Shown here: in pieces, positions 1-6,968 of the stretch
Layout: each line of letters opens with the position of its first letter
Position numbering within the stretch: the stretch's first letter is position 1
Origin: an uncultured Bacteroides sp.
GTDB taxonomy: Bacteria > Bacteroidota > Bacteroidia > Bacteroidales > Bacteroidaceae
Direction: 5' to 3'
NCBI GenBank assembly: GCA_900546355.1
Contig: URCM01000054.1
Location: 1-20,292 of the forward strand
DNA length: 20,292 bases
Notes under the pieces: generated by a model
Databases searched by the model: none
What the model saw: only the letters and a program-made list of their open reading frames with translations
Told to the model about the DNA's origin: nothing
Made by a program: the position numbers and the translations under genes

Positions 1-2
1 TT

Positions 3-1214
3 CGCGTGCTGTTCTATGCGAACGGCAGCAAGGAGAAGAACGGAATTGTCCCCATTATGGGACGGGTTACAATCAACGGGACGGTGGCGCAGTTCAGTTG
101 CAAGCGGAGCATCTCAAAGGAACTTTGGGACGCAAAAGGCAACCGTGCCAAGGGCAAGAGCGTGGAGGCAAGGGAAACGAACCTTGCACTTGACAATATC
201 AAGGCGCAAATCATCAAGCACTACCAGCGCATATCCGACCGTGAGGCATATGTCACAGCGGAAATGGTACGCAATGCTTACCAAGGCATAGGCTGTGAGT
301 ACGGAACATTGCTTAATTCCTTTGACAGGGATAACGAGGTGTTCAATAAACGTGTCGGGAAAGACAGGGTTATGGCTACTTACCAGTCACGGGTGCGGGC
401 AAGGAATCATGTGGCGGCATTCATCAAGTCGTTTTACAAGCGCAACGACATGTCGATGCTGGAACTTACTCCCGATTTTATCAAGGAGTTCGCTGCTTAT
501 CTCTCAACCGAAGCAGGATTACAAAACGGGAGTATTTGGGCAAACTGCATGTGGCTGAAAGGCGTGGTGATGCGTGCGCACTTCAACGGGCTGATACCGA
601 GAAACCCGTTTGCGCAGTTCCACATCAGCCCTAATGTCAAGGAGCGTGAGTTTTTGACTGAAGACGAATTGAAAGCGGTGATGACACACGAGTTCGCAGA
701 CCCGAAGCTGGCATACATCCGTGACCTGTTCGTGTTTGCGAGTTTTACCGCTCTTTCTTTCGTGGACATCAAGGAACTGACTACCGACCGCATCGTGGAG
801 GTGAACGGCGAGAAGTGGATTATCTCCAAGCGTCACAAGACTGGCGTACCGTTTCAAGTGAAGCTGTTGGACATTCCCTTACAGATAATTGAGCGTTACA
901 GACCGTTCCAAGAAGACAATCTCGTTTTCCCAAATTTGAACTATTGGTCAATCTGCAAACCGTTGAAGAAAATGATACGGGAATGCGGTGTAAATAAGGA
1001 CATCAGCTTCCATTGCTCACGTCATGGATTCGCAACCCTGGCTCTCTGTAAGGGTATGCCGATAGAGAGCGTAAGCCGTATTTTGGGGCATACGAACATC
1101 GAAACGACCCAAATCTATGCAAAGATTACCGTAGAGAAATTGGATAACGACCTGACTATGCTGGGCGACAAGCTGAGCAAGTCATTCGGCAATATCAAAG
1201 TGGCAGGAATATGA
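3..1214 (+). CDS. CTnDOT-type tyrosine recombinase (integrase), 5' end outside window
   Basis: Site-specific recombinase that would integrate and excise the surrounding mobile element. The reading frame is open to the window edge; the GTG at 6 is probably an internal Val, and about 8-10 N-terminal residues are likely missing. Numbering from that GTG, there is an N-terminal arm-binding region, a SAM-like core-binding domain (about 105-205) and a catalytic domain (about 215-395). Catalytic residues visible: His336-x-x-Arg339 in FHCSRH, His362 in LGHTNIETT and the nucleophile Tyr371. The position normally held by the first catalytic Arg is Ser251 in FTALSFVDI. That substitution is known for IntDOT of Bacteroides CTnDOT, which places this protein in that group. 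The stop overlaps the next start (ATGA), so the two are probably co-translated. The family call is very safe; the exact element type is not. Confidence 0.93.
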   Translation, partial: RVLFYANGSKEKNGIVPIMGRVTINGTVAQFSCKRSISKELWDAKGNRAKGKSVEARETNLALDNIKAQIIKHYQRISDREAYVTAEMVRNAYQGIGCEYGTLLNSFDRDNEVFNKRVGKDRVMATYQSRVRARNHVAAFIKSFYKRNDMSMLELTPDFIKEFAAYLSTEAGLQNGSIWANCMWLKGVVMRAHFNGLIPRNPFAQFHISPNVKEREFLTEDELKAVMTHEFADPKLAYIRDLFVFASFTALSFVDIKELTTDRIVEVNGEKWIISKRHKTGVPFQVKLLDIPLQIIERYRPFQEDNLVFPNLNYWSICKPLKKMIRECGVNKDISFHCSRHGFATLALCKGMPIESVSRILGHTNIETTQIYAKITVEKLDNDLTMLGDKLSKSFGNIKVAGI

Positions 1215-1582
1215 AACGGACAACAATCACGATGGACGAGTACGGCAGGGGGGCCGTACCGTCCGATACCGCCAGCGTATGGATGAGCGAAATGGAGTTA
1301 ATGGAACTTTTCGATGTAATCGCCCCGACACTCCGTGCAGCCATCCGAGTCGTATACAAGAGCGGAGTATTGAAGCCCTACGAGGTGGAAAGGCGCATTA
1401 GACTGCCCAACGGCTACTTTGTAGATGTGTACGCTATACCAATGGTCGTAGCACTGGCTTTCCGAATTGACACACCGAGTGCGTCAAGTGTTCGCAATGC
1501 CTTGTTAGAAAGGCTTTGCTTGCGAAAAGAAAAACAAGTGCTGTGGCTTTCGATAAGCAACAGACAGCCGTGTAAATGTTAG
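1211..1582 (+). CDS. Small integrase-linked protein, putative HTH-type DNA-binding
   Basis: A 123-residue protein of the kind that regularly follows integrases in Bacteroides elements; I recognise the family by its context and its core (MSEMELMELFDVIAPTLRAA, then KSGVLKPYEVERRIRLPNGY, then a VYAIPMVVALAFRID stretch). The first part reads like a helix-turn-helix (about 24-50), similar in feel to the N-terminal domain of RhuM-like proteins. It has no signal peptide and no membrane segment. It starts on the ATG that overlaps the integrase stop by 4 bp, so it is translationally coupled to it. An accessory role in integration or excision, or regulation of the integrase, is inference; the biochemical function is unknown to me. 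The C-terminal CKC end is ordinary for the family as far as I can judge. Confidence 0.8.
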   Translation: MKRTTITMDEYGRGAVPSDTASVWMSEMELMELFDVIAPTLRAAIRVVYKSGVLKPYEVERRIRLPNGYFVDVYAIPMVVALAFRIDTPSASSVRNALLERLCLRKEKQVLWLSISNRQPCKC

Positions 1583-1630
1583 CATGTACGGTCATGCGGC
1601 AATACGCCCATGCGGTCACACAATCCCGTC

Positions 1631-1670
1631 AGTCCGAAGAAGTGCGGTTTCGCTTCTTCGGGCTATTTCT
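1631..1670 (+). terminator. Rho-independent terminator after the integrase pair
   Basis: The arm 1631-1642 (AGTCCGAAGAAG) pairs with 1653-1664 (CTTCTTCGGGCT), 12 bp including one G-T, with a 10-nt loop, followed by the T-rich run ATTTCTTTTC. It lies 48 bp after the stop of the small partner gene and separates integrase transcription from the primase-helicase gene. Confidence 0.75.
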
Positions 1671-1779
1671 TTTCGCCTTTTGACGGCTGATATTACCCAT
1701 TCCGCTGTATTTTCTTATCCGTCAGTTTTTTTGCGCCGTTCTGCATCGTTTTACGTATCAATGTTTTAGCCGTCCTGCC

Positions 1780-1789
1780 GTAGCTTTGC
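1780..1789 (+). promoter_or_regulatory. Bacteroides -7 promoter element before the primase-helicase gene
   Basis: TAGCTTTG at 1781-1788 matches the Bacteroides -7 consensus TAnnTTTG, 61 bp before the ATG at 1850. I see no good TTTG -33 box at the expected spacing, so strength is uncertain. The wider GTAGCTTTGC also matches the GTANNTTTGC core recognised by CTnDOT-type integrases, a known overlap between promoter and att consensus; here the promoter reading is preferred. Confidence 0.5.
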
Positions 1790-1807
1790 ACCCATGTTTA
1801 ATCCGCT

Positions 1808-1829
1808 TGCCGACAATACGTTGGCGGCA
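1808..1829 (+). promoter_or_regulatory. Stem-loop in the primase-helicase leader
   Basis: TGCCGACAA (1808-1816), loop TACG, TTGGCGGCA (1821-1829): 9-bp stem with a single A-G mismatch, ending 20 nt before the start codon. It lies within the predicted transcript leader and could affect translation or RNA stability. No regulator can be named. Confidence 0.4.
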
Positions 1830-1849
1830 CTAAAATCTGTATTAAAGAC

Positions 1850-3037
1850 ATGGAAAAGAAAGAAGAATTCATCCGAGTAGGCACTACGCTCTACAAAATT
1901 GTGGACCAGCCCCGCATCGATGGCGGCTATGTGAGGAAACGCATCGCATGGAACTCCGAGACCCTGCGGCAGGACTACGGCAAGGACTACATGGCGGGCA
2001 TCCCAAAGTATGACGGCTTCTGCACCGTACCCGACCATGTGGGCTACAAGCCCGTAGTCGGCAAGTTCCTCAACCTCTATGAGCCGATAAGCCATGTTCC
2101 CGAACAAGGGGATTTTCCCTGCATCCGCTCGTTGGTGGAACACATCTTCGGCGAACAGTACGAATTGGGTATGGACTATCTTCAACCGCTCTACCTCTAT
2201 CCCATTCAGAAGCTACCCATTTTGTTACTCGTGTCCGAAGAACGGAACACGGGCAAAAGCACGTTCCTGAACTTCCTGAAAGCCGTATTTCAGAACAACG
2301 TGACGTTCAACACCAACGAGGACTTCCGCAGCCGGTTCAACTCCGACTGGGCGGGCAAGCTGCTCATCATGGTGGACGAGGTATTGCTCAACCGCCGTGA
2401 GGACAGCGAGCGTTTGAAGAATCTCAGTACCACGCTTTCCTACAAGGTGGAGGCGAAAGGCAAAGACCGTGACGAGATAGGCTTCTTCGCCAAGTTCGTG
2501 CTTTGCTCCAACAACGAGCACCTGCCCGTCATTATAGATGCTGGTGAGACACGCTATTGGGTACGGAAGATTATGCCGCTACGGAGTGACGATACCGACT
2601 TCCTGCAAAAACTGAAAGCGGAGATACCTGCTTTCCTCCATTTCCTGCAACACAGGCAGCTATCCACCGAAAAGGAAAGCCGTATGTGGTTCAATCCGAA
2701 GTTGCTGGAAACGGAAGCCTTACGGAAGATAATCCGCAGCAACCGTAATCGGTTGGAGATAGAAATGGCGGAACTGCTGCTTGACATCATGGCGAAGATG
2801 AAGGTGGAAACGGTGTCTTTCTGCTTGAACGACATCATTCCCTTGCTGGTCTGTTCACAAGTCAAGGTAGAGAAGTCGCAGGTACGGAAAGTGGTACAGG
2901 AGTGCTGGAAGCTCACACCCGCGCCCAATGGTCTTACCTATACCGCCTACCAATACGGCGGCAATGACCGTTACCAGACCCGAAGAAGCGTGGGCAGGTA
3001 TTACACCGTCACGAAAGGGCTGCTGGAAAATCTTTGA
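1850..3037 (+). CDS. Primase-helicase family protein (DUF5906/SF3-like ATPase)
   Basis: Mobile-element replication protein, probably a DNA helicase that acts on the element or its transfer intermediate. The ATPase core is visible: Walker A SEERNTGKST (129-138), Walker B LLIMVDE (171-177), an SF3-type motif with LCSNNEHLPV (218-227), and a nearby Arg in GETRYWVRK (232-240) that could be the arginine finger. The N-terminal 100 residues have no recognised catalytic primase motif. The C-terminal 300-395 region is probably a winged-helix DNA-binding part. At 395 residues it fits the short Bacteroides-element form of this family. It sits alone on the plus strand between a terminator and the oriT-like region. 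The ATPase assignment is strong; a direct role in replication of the excised circle is inference. Confidence 0.88.
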   Translation: MEKKEEFIRVGTTLYKIVDQPRIDGGYVRKRIAWNSETLRQDYGKDYMAGIPKYDGFCTVPDHVGYKPVVGKFLNLYEPISHVPEQGDFPCIRSLVEHIFGEQYELGMDYLQPLYLYPIQKLPILLLVSEERNTGKSTFLNFLKAVFQNNVTFNTNEDFRSRFNSDWAGKLLIMVDEVLLNRREDSERLKNLSTTLSYKVEAKGKDRDEIGFFAKFVLCSNNEHLPVIIDAGETRYWVRKIMPLRSDDTDFLQKLKAEIPAFLHFLQHRQLSTEKESRMWFNPKLLETEALRKIIRSNRNRLEIEMAELLLDIMAKMKVETVSFCLNDIIPLLVCSQVKVEKSQVRKVVQECWKLTPAPNGLTYTAYQYGGNDRYQTRRSVGRYYTVTKGLLENL

Positions 3038-3339
3038 TATTCTGTTGAATTGTTGAATAAGGGTAATAAAGTATTGGTATATAAGAATATGCAACCTCAA
3101 CAAACCGTCAACAACACACAACGGCTGATGAAAAGAAGAAGCAACGGTACACACCATCAACCTTGCCTTTTCTTTTCGCATCCGTTTGTTGGGCGGTACG
3201 CTTTTGTTTAGAGATTGTTTAGAATGTATTTTGCAATATATCAATCTGTTATGTGTACAATTCAACAGTTCAACGCTTTTTTACCCCTCAACAAGTCCGC
3301 CGGGGAAGCAACAGAGGTGAACGCCGCTATCCGCCGGCT

Positions 3340-3367
3340 GGTCGGACGGACTTCCGTCCTGCCGACC
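3340..3367. repeat. Compound stem-loop
   Basis: GGTCGG (3340-3345) pairs with CCGACC (3362-3367); after a 2x2 internal loop, GGAC (3348-3351) pairs with GTCC (3356-3359) around the tetraloop TTCC. It lies 100 bp before the oriT-like palindrome and could be a protein-binding site; the function is unknown. Confidence 0.45.
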
Positions 3368-3470
3368 GACAAGGGAAAGCCCTCATCGCTGGCGAAACGA
3401 AAAAGGCAACCAATGTCCGCTGACATCACCACCGACACCGCCGCAGGCTTTTGGGGAACAAAAAGCCATA

Positions 3471-3562
3471 GCTCATTAGGGCGTTTTCTTCACGCACCGC
3501 TTCGCTCATGCTAAAAACACCCTAATGAGCCAACGGGGTTACACCCCTCTGGACACCCCGTT
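3471..3562. other. Candidate origin of transfer (oriT-like palindromes)
   Basis: GCTCATTAGGG (3471-3481) pairs perfectly with CCCTAATGAGC (3520-3530); after one mismatch the stem continues GTTTT (3483-3487) with AAAAC (3514-3518). The total is 17 positions with one mismatch, closed by a loop of about 26 nt. Directly behind it AACGGGGT (3532-3539) is inverted at ACCCCGTT (3555-3562), with further C4/G4 runs between. A long hairpin next to a short GC-rich inverted repeat is typical of mobilisation origins in Bacteroides elements, and I recall similar sequence ahead of mob genes. The nic site cannot be placed, and no relaxase gene is present in the window. Confidence 0.45.
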
Positions 3563-3658
3563 TACTTCTGTTGGAAGCAGCAGGTTGTCCTTTGGAGCAT
3601 TCAAAGGGCTGGGTTACTCTAAAGTCGAACCTCTGTTTTTCTATGGTAGCAAGTTTGT

Positions 3659-3677
3659 GTTTTGGGCAGACCAAAAC
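3659..3677 (-). terminator. Weak hairpin after the cargo operon
   Basis: GTTTTGG (3659-3665), loop GCAGA, CCAAAAC (3671-3677) lies 15 bp beyond the stop of the metallo-beta-lactamase gene. On the minus strand it is not followed by a clear U-tract, so it may end or only stabilise the transcript. Confidence 0.3.
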
Positions 3678-3692
3678 TAATCAGCTCTACGC

Positions 3693-4991
3693 TCAAATAA
3701 ATTCGATGTCTAAATCGTTATTCAACTTACGACTTGTAGTTACGATTCTCTCTTGCAGTAGAGGAGGTATGTCAATAGAAGAGAAATTAGTTTCTTTATC
3801 CCTGTGAATGGGGAGAATAGCGAATCGGGGATTGGTTGATATGCAGACGTTGCGTAATGCGTCTATTGTTGCATGTCCGCTGGTATGAAGTTGTATCACA
3901 TCCGTGAAGCGTTCTTGCAACTTTATATATTCTTCATTCCTTGTATCATCACGGTTGATGTAGCCCTCCCACATGGAATAGATGAGTAATGGTTTCTCTT
4001 CTATGGGCAGTATCGGAAGAATCCGATCTAAGAGTATGTGGAATTTATCACTTGCCCGTACAAACATCGTGAAGCCATTTTCTGCCATCCATTCTTTCAA
4101 TTTAATGTTCCAATCTCTATAAGTGTATATGGTACCGAATTTGAAGCACGAAGAGCTTCTTCCCATCGAAGATCGCTTTTCTCCTGCCGTTGCAGAGAAG
4201 ATGTCAAGAATGTCCTTTTGGTAATCATCCGCCAATAAAGGACGTTGGGGAAACATGTTCCGGGTGGCATTCTTGAAACTTGCCAACCGTTCCATGTCTG
4301 TCGACGAACAATGAACAAACACATACTTATGCTTCTTCATTAGTTCGGTGGCTTTTTGCGACAATGCTGTTTCGGTCAGAATGGTTTCATCCTTTCGGGC
4401 AAGCATGGTTCCCTCTATGATTAACAAATCTACTTGACCGATATACTTTTGAATTGTAGGAAGCAACCCTTTGCTCAGATAGCCATGTCCACGGAAATCG
4501 CCCGTATGGAGGATGCGCTTCCCCTCCGCTTCTATCAGAAACATATAGGCATCATAGGCAGAATGGCTAACGAAATAAGGAGTGACCAAGATGTCCCCGA
4601 AACGCAATGGCTGTTTTTCGTGAAACGTGTGCATTCTAGAAGCAGTCTTTAAGGCACGTTGATACTTGCATTGGTCTGATTCGTTTGGCAAGAAACATAA
4701 TTGTTTGTATTTCCTACAAATTACTTGCTTGGCCACTTCGCCGATATATTGAGGAACACTGTCCGGAACGTGATGAAATAATCCGATGTGGTCGCCATGA
4801 TAATGCGTGTACAATATGGCGGAACAGCCTTCCGTGATTCTAGCTATCGCACGGTCGTTGTCATAGACATCTTCATCTTCTGCACGATTGGGCAAATTAT
4901 GCCCTAAATCAATGATGATGCTTGCGTGGGCTGTCGATATGCGGGTAATCTGTCCGCCTATTTGCGTGGCACGATGAATGGTTATCTGCAT
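3693..4991 (-). CDS. Beta-CASP-type metallo-beta-lactamase hydrolase, likely nuclease
   Basis: Cytosolic zinc-dependent hydrolase of the metallo-beta-lactamase fold. Metal motifs in order: THYHGDH (62-68; His63, His65, Asp67, His68), His143 in VSHSAYD and Asp165 in HTGDF. It also carries the additional motifs typical of beta-CASP nucleases such as RNase J and SNM1: acidic Glu193 in IIEGT (motif A), His373 in TSGHA (motif B), and His396 in ILPIH (motif C-like). A cap domain would fill about 195-365. At 432 residues it is shorter than RNase J (about 555) and lacks the C-terminal domain. Cleavage of RNA or DNA is therefore likely, but the substrate is unknown. It is the last gene of a three-gene operon; its start overlaps the nuclease-like gene by 10 bp. 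The AT-rich sequence differs from the element backbone and points to separate acquisition. Confidence 0.85.
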   Translation of the reverse strand: MQITIHRATQIGGQITRISTAHASIIIDLGHNLPNRAEDEDVYDNDRAIARITEGCSAILYTHYHGDHIGLFHHVPDSVPQYIGEVAKQVICRKYKQLCFLPNESDQCKYQRALKTASRMHTFHEKQPLRFGDILVTPYFVSHSAYDAYMFLIEAEGKRILHTGDFRGHGYLSKGLLPTIQKYIGQVDLLIIEGTMLARKDETILTETALSQKATELMKKHKYVFVHCSSTDMERLASFKNATRNMFPQRPLLADDYQKDILDIFSATAGEKRSSMGRSSSCFKFGTIYTYRDWNIKLKEWMAENGFTMFVRASDKFHILLDRILPILPIEEKPLLIYSMWEGYINRDDTRNEEYIKLQERFTDVIQLHTSGHATIDALRNVCISTNPRFAILPIHRDKETNFSSIDIPPLLQERIVTTSRKLNNDLDIEFI

Positions 4992-6157
4992 AAGTCCGGA
5001 TAACTTACGATAATGGTTTCAAACATTGTATTCTCTTTCAGCTCCTCTATGGAGTTTTTGCGATTTTCCCTTCCTTTAGAAAGTATGCCTTTGTAAGTAT
5101 TTACAATCAATAATATAGGCTTTAGAGCTATGTGTTCTATTTCGGTCTCTCCATTCCATAAACCAATCCGTTTCTTAATCCGTAACAACTTGGTATAATA
5201 ATCCTTCAATACTTCCGTATGTTCACGGATGAAATGGCTGTATTTCGTCATCTGATTAATGATTTCAGGTTTCTTGTCATTGCTTCTCAAACGGGAATCA
5301 GTGATTAGCTTTATCTCGATGAACCTCAATTCATTTCCTTTCAGCTCCACCAAGTCAAATCGGATAAGATTGTTTTTCCCAATCCGATAGGCGAATTCCG
5401 AATCAATGTAGCGTTTTGGAAAACGTAATTTCAGTTCTCCTTGAACCCACTTCTCATTAGATGTATATACTCTATTTTGCTCATCCGTCTTTTCTCTTTT
5501 GGAAAGCTTATGGTATTCTTCACGGATATTTTCTTTGATGAGGTCTAAACCCTCCTTACTGTGAAGTATTTCCGTACAATCTTGATATAGGTCAGTTTCA
5601 TCGGGTTTCCCTAAATACTTCCGATGTGTTTCAGCCGTAATCTTCCCACCTGTCCAACGAAGTAAGGCTACATTACCACCATAATAATAAACATTGACGT
5701 AGTTGTCTTTACGGATTTCCACATAAAGTGCCTTGTCTTCCAAAATGTTCTTCCAACATTGGGGAGGATTATTTTCTAATTCTTGCCACAAGCGGCATTC
5801 TTCATCTAAGGCATCAAAACAGCCGTTGGCATTAGGTTTGAGCATATTCATTGTTATATCGTTTATTTCTTTTTCGCTGATTTCCCGCTTGACTGGAGTT
5901 GTTTTCAATTTTCGGGATTTCATTTCTTGCTGCTCTGCTTTCATCACAGCTTCTATGGCTTCAACTTCATGTCTGTAATACCATGTTTCACCTTCATAAT
6001 CGGTTTGAGGTGATAGAGGCAAGCCATGTTTTTTAGCCCACAAATGGTATATCATAGTAGAGAAATCATCAAGATACACCACCTGATCGCTACAAATCCA
6101 TTCTCCGTTATTATTGCGTACTAAATGCCACTTTTGTTTTTCTTTTTGTTCCATCAC
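4982..6157 (-). CDS. PD-(D/E)XK nuclease-like protein with unknown N-terminal region
   Basis: A 391-residue protein I do not recognise by name. The C-terminal part has the order of residues expected of a PD-(D/E)XK nuclease: Glu241 in WVQGELKLRF, Asp268 in LIRFDLVEL, Glu281-x-Lys283 in RFIEIKLI, then Gln302-x-x-x-Tyr306 in INQMTKY, which resembles the RecB-type QxxxY motif. It could therefore cut DNA using Mg2+. The middle (about 142-185) has an aromatic beta-rich stretch, ALYVEIRKDNYVNVYYYGG, seen to my recollection in other Bacteroidota hypothetical proteins; the first 80 residues have no known motif. It has no signal peptide or membrane segment. Its start overlaps the upstream gene by 4 bp (ATGA) and its end overlaps the metallo-beta-lactamase gene by 10 bp, so all three proteins are probably made together. 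The nuclease call rests on motif spacing only. Confidence 0.7.
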   Translation of the reverse strand: MMEQKEKQKWHLVRNNNGEWICSDQVVYLDDFSTMIYHLWAKKHGLPLSPQTDYEGETWYYRHEVEAIEAVMKAEQQEMKSRKLKTTPVKREISEKEINDITMNMLKPNANGCFDALDEECRLWQELENNPPQCWKNILEDKALYVEIRKDNYVNVYYYGGNVALLRWTGGKITAETHRKYLGKPDETDLYQDCTEILHSKEGLDLIKENIREEYHKLSKREKTDEQNRVYTSNEKWVQGELKLRFPKRYIDSEFAYRIGKNNLIRFDLVELKGNELRFIEIKLITDSRLRSNDKKPEIINQMTKYSHFIREHTEVLKDYYTKLLRIKKRIGLWNGETEIEHIALKPILLIVNTYKGILSKGRENRKNSIEELKENTMFETIIVSYPDLCR

Positions 6158-6663
6158 GCATATTCAAATTTAGGTGAATCAATCAAGACATTTTCTTCCT
6201 CTTGCTCATCATCCGATGTCGGTGTAGCAAGTCGCACTGTCCCATTGTGCATAGAATTGTCTATTAGTAAGGTCAATGGGAAGATACCCGCTTCTTCATC
6301 AATAACGACACTTCCATCCGGTCTCTCCATATAAGCAGAATCGATACCATAAACGAAGATGTGCCGACTATATTCTTCCATGGCGTGATTGATTTGTGGG
6401 TCTTGCTCCGCATCGAAAGCACCTCCTTGGGTTAAGTCCATGCCGTAACTTAGGAAAGAAGCCGCGCCGCACGATTTTTCGAGCAAGCGCATGGTGGCGG
6501 AATTGGCATATAAATTCAAGGCATAGTCACCGCTATGTCGCTGATGGAAATCACGCTCAAATACTTTTACCTCATCACGGAAGGTCTTGCCGTCCGACTT
6601 TCTACGCCCATCATAATAATCTTCAGGGTTGAATGCGTAAGTTTCTATAATCTCTTTTTCCAT
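6154..6663 (-). CDS. Acidic protein of unknown function, first gene of cargo operon
   Basis: Not recognised. From ATG 6663 it is 169 residues; an in-frame TTG at 6687 would add 8 residues but lies on the presumed promoter box, so ATG is preferred. The sequence is soluble and strongly acidic, with a C-terminal tail rich in Asp and Glu (SDDEQEEENV). Features worth keeping: PEDYYDGRRKSDGKTFRDEV near the start, then SGDYALNLYANSATMRLLEKS, and FPLTLLIDNSMHNGTVRL near the end. No catalytic motif, membrane segment or secretion signal is visible. It is coupled to the nuclease-like gene by a 4-bp overlap. In such a setting an acidic first-gene product could be a sensor, scaffold, inhibitor or immunity subunit for the downstream nucleases, but the sequence does not distinguish these. 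Confidence 0.72.
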   Translation of the reverse strand: MEKEIIETYAFNPEDYYDGRRKSDGKTFRDEVKVFERDFHQRHSGDYALNLYANSATMRLLEKSCGAASFLSYGMDLTQGGAFDAEQDPQINHAMEEYSRHIFVYGIDSAYMERPDGSVVIDEEAGIFPLTLLIDNSMHNGTVRLATPTSDDEQEEENVLIDSPKFEYA

Positions 6664-6684
6664 AAGCAGACGGATTTTATAGTA

Positions 6685-6716
6685 CAAAGAAACTAAATTT
6701 TCCCTGCAATAACGAA
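6685..6716 (-). promoter_or_regulatory. Weak candidate promoter of the cargo operon
   Basis: On the minus strand TTTCTTTG (6692-6685) differs from the -7 consensus TAnnTTTG at one position, and TTCG (6716-6713) differs from the -33 TTTG at one position, with a 20-bp spacer. The -7 box ends 21 bp before the ATG at 6663. No other promoter-like pair was seen closer to the gene. Confidence 0.35.
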
Positions 6717-6755
6717 TCTTGTGCTTAAAATGTTATTGTAGTATATCCAATTTTT

Positions 6756-6765
6756 GTACTTTTGC
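6756..6765 (+). other. Candidate attachment-site core (element right end), also a -7 promoter box
   Basis: GTACTTTTGC is an exact match to GTANNTTTGC, the core that CTnDOT-type integrases use at their attachment sites. It lies between the last element-like gene and the first chromosomal genes, where a right end is expected. The same bases contain TACTTTTG, a perfect -7 box, with ATTG at 6735-6738 as a possible -33 box (18-bp spacer). If this is the junction, the promoter would be hybrid, with the -33 box from the element. The matching left junction is outside the window, so the boundary is not proven. Confidence 0.45.
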
Positions 6766-6968
6766 GTCTGTAAGAGTTACTCAAACAAGCAAAGCGATGC
6801 AGACTACGGAAATTAGAACGGTTGCTAACTCATTACCCTAAAACGAGATAAATCTTCTAACTCTCTTGATTTCAAAGAGGTATATTCCTTATACAGATTT
6901 TTGGAGAAATTCAAAACAGCTTCTTAAAATGAATGTCCACAATTTGCCAATCCGGCTACGTTGAAAAT

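Larger units (their letters stand above)
3038..3692. other. 655-bp gene-free stretch with oriT-like structure
   Basis: No convincing gene on either strand. The best open frame (3215-3514, plus) runs into the large hairpin and has no recognisable domain. The stretch contains a stem-loop at 3340-3367, a long imperfect palindrome at 3471-3530 and a second inverted repeat at 3532-3562, then small palindromes at 3589-3607 and 3659-3677. In related Bacteroides elements this kind of region precedes mobilisation genes; here no relaxase gene follows. Confidence 0.6.

Noticed and set aside
1780..1789. GTAGCTTTGC as an element end
   Set aside because: Matches the CTnDOT core, but element genes continue on both sides and it is placed as a promoter of the primase-helicase gene.
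3215..3514. 99-codon plus-strand frame after the primase-helicase gene
   Set aside because: It has no known domain or clear ribosome-binding site, and its 3' part is the oriT-like hairpin; more likely non-coding.
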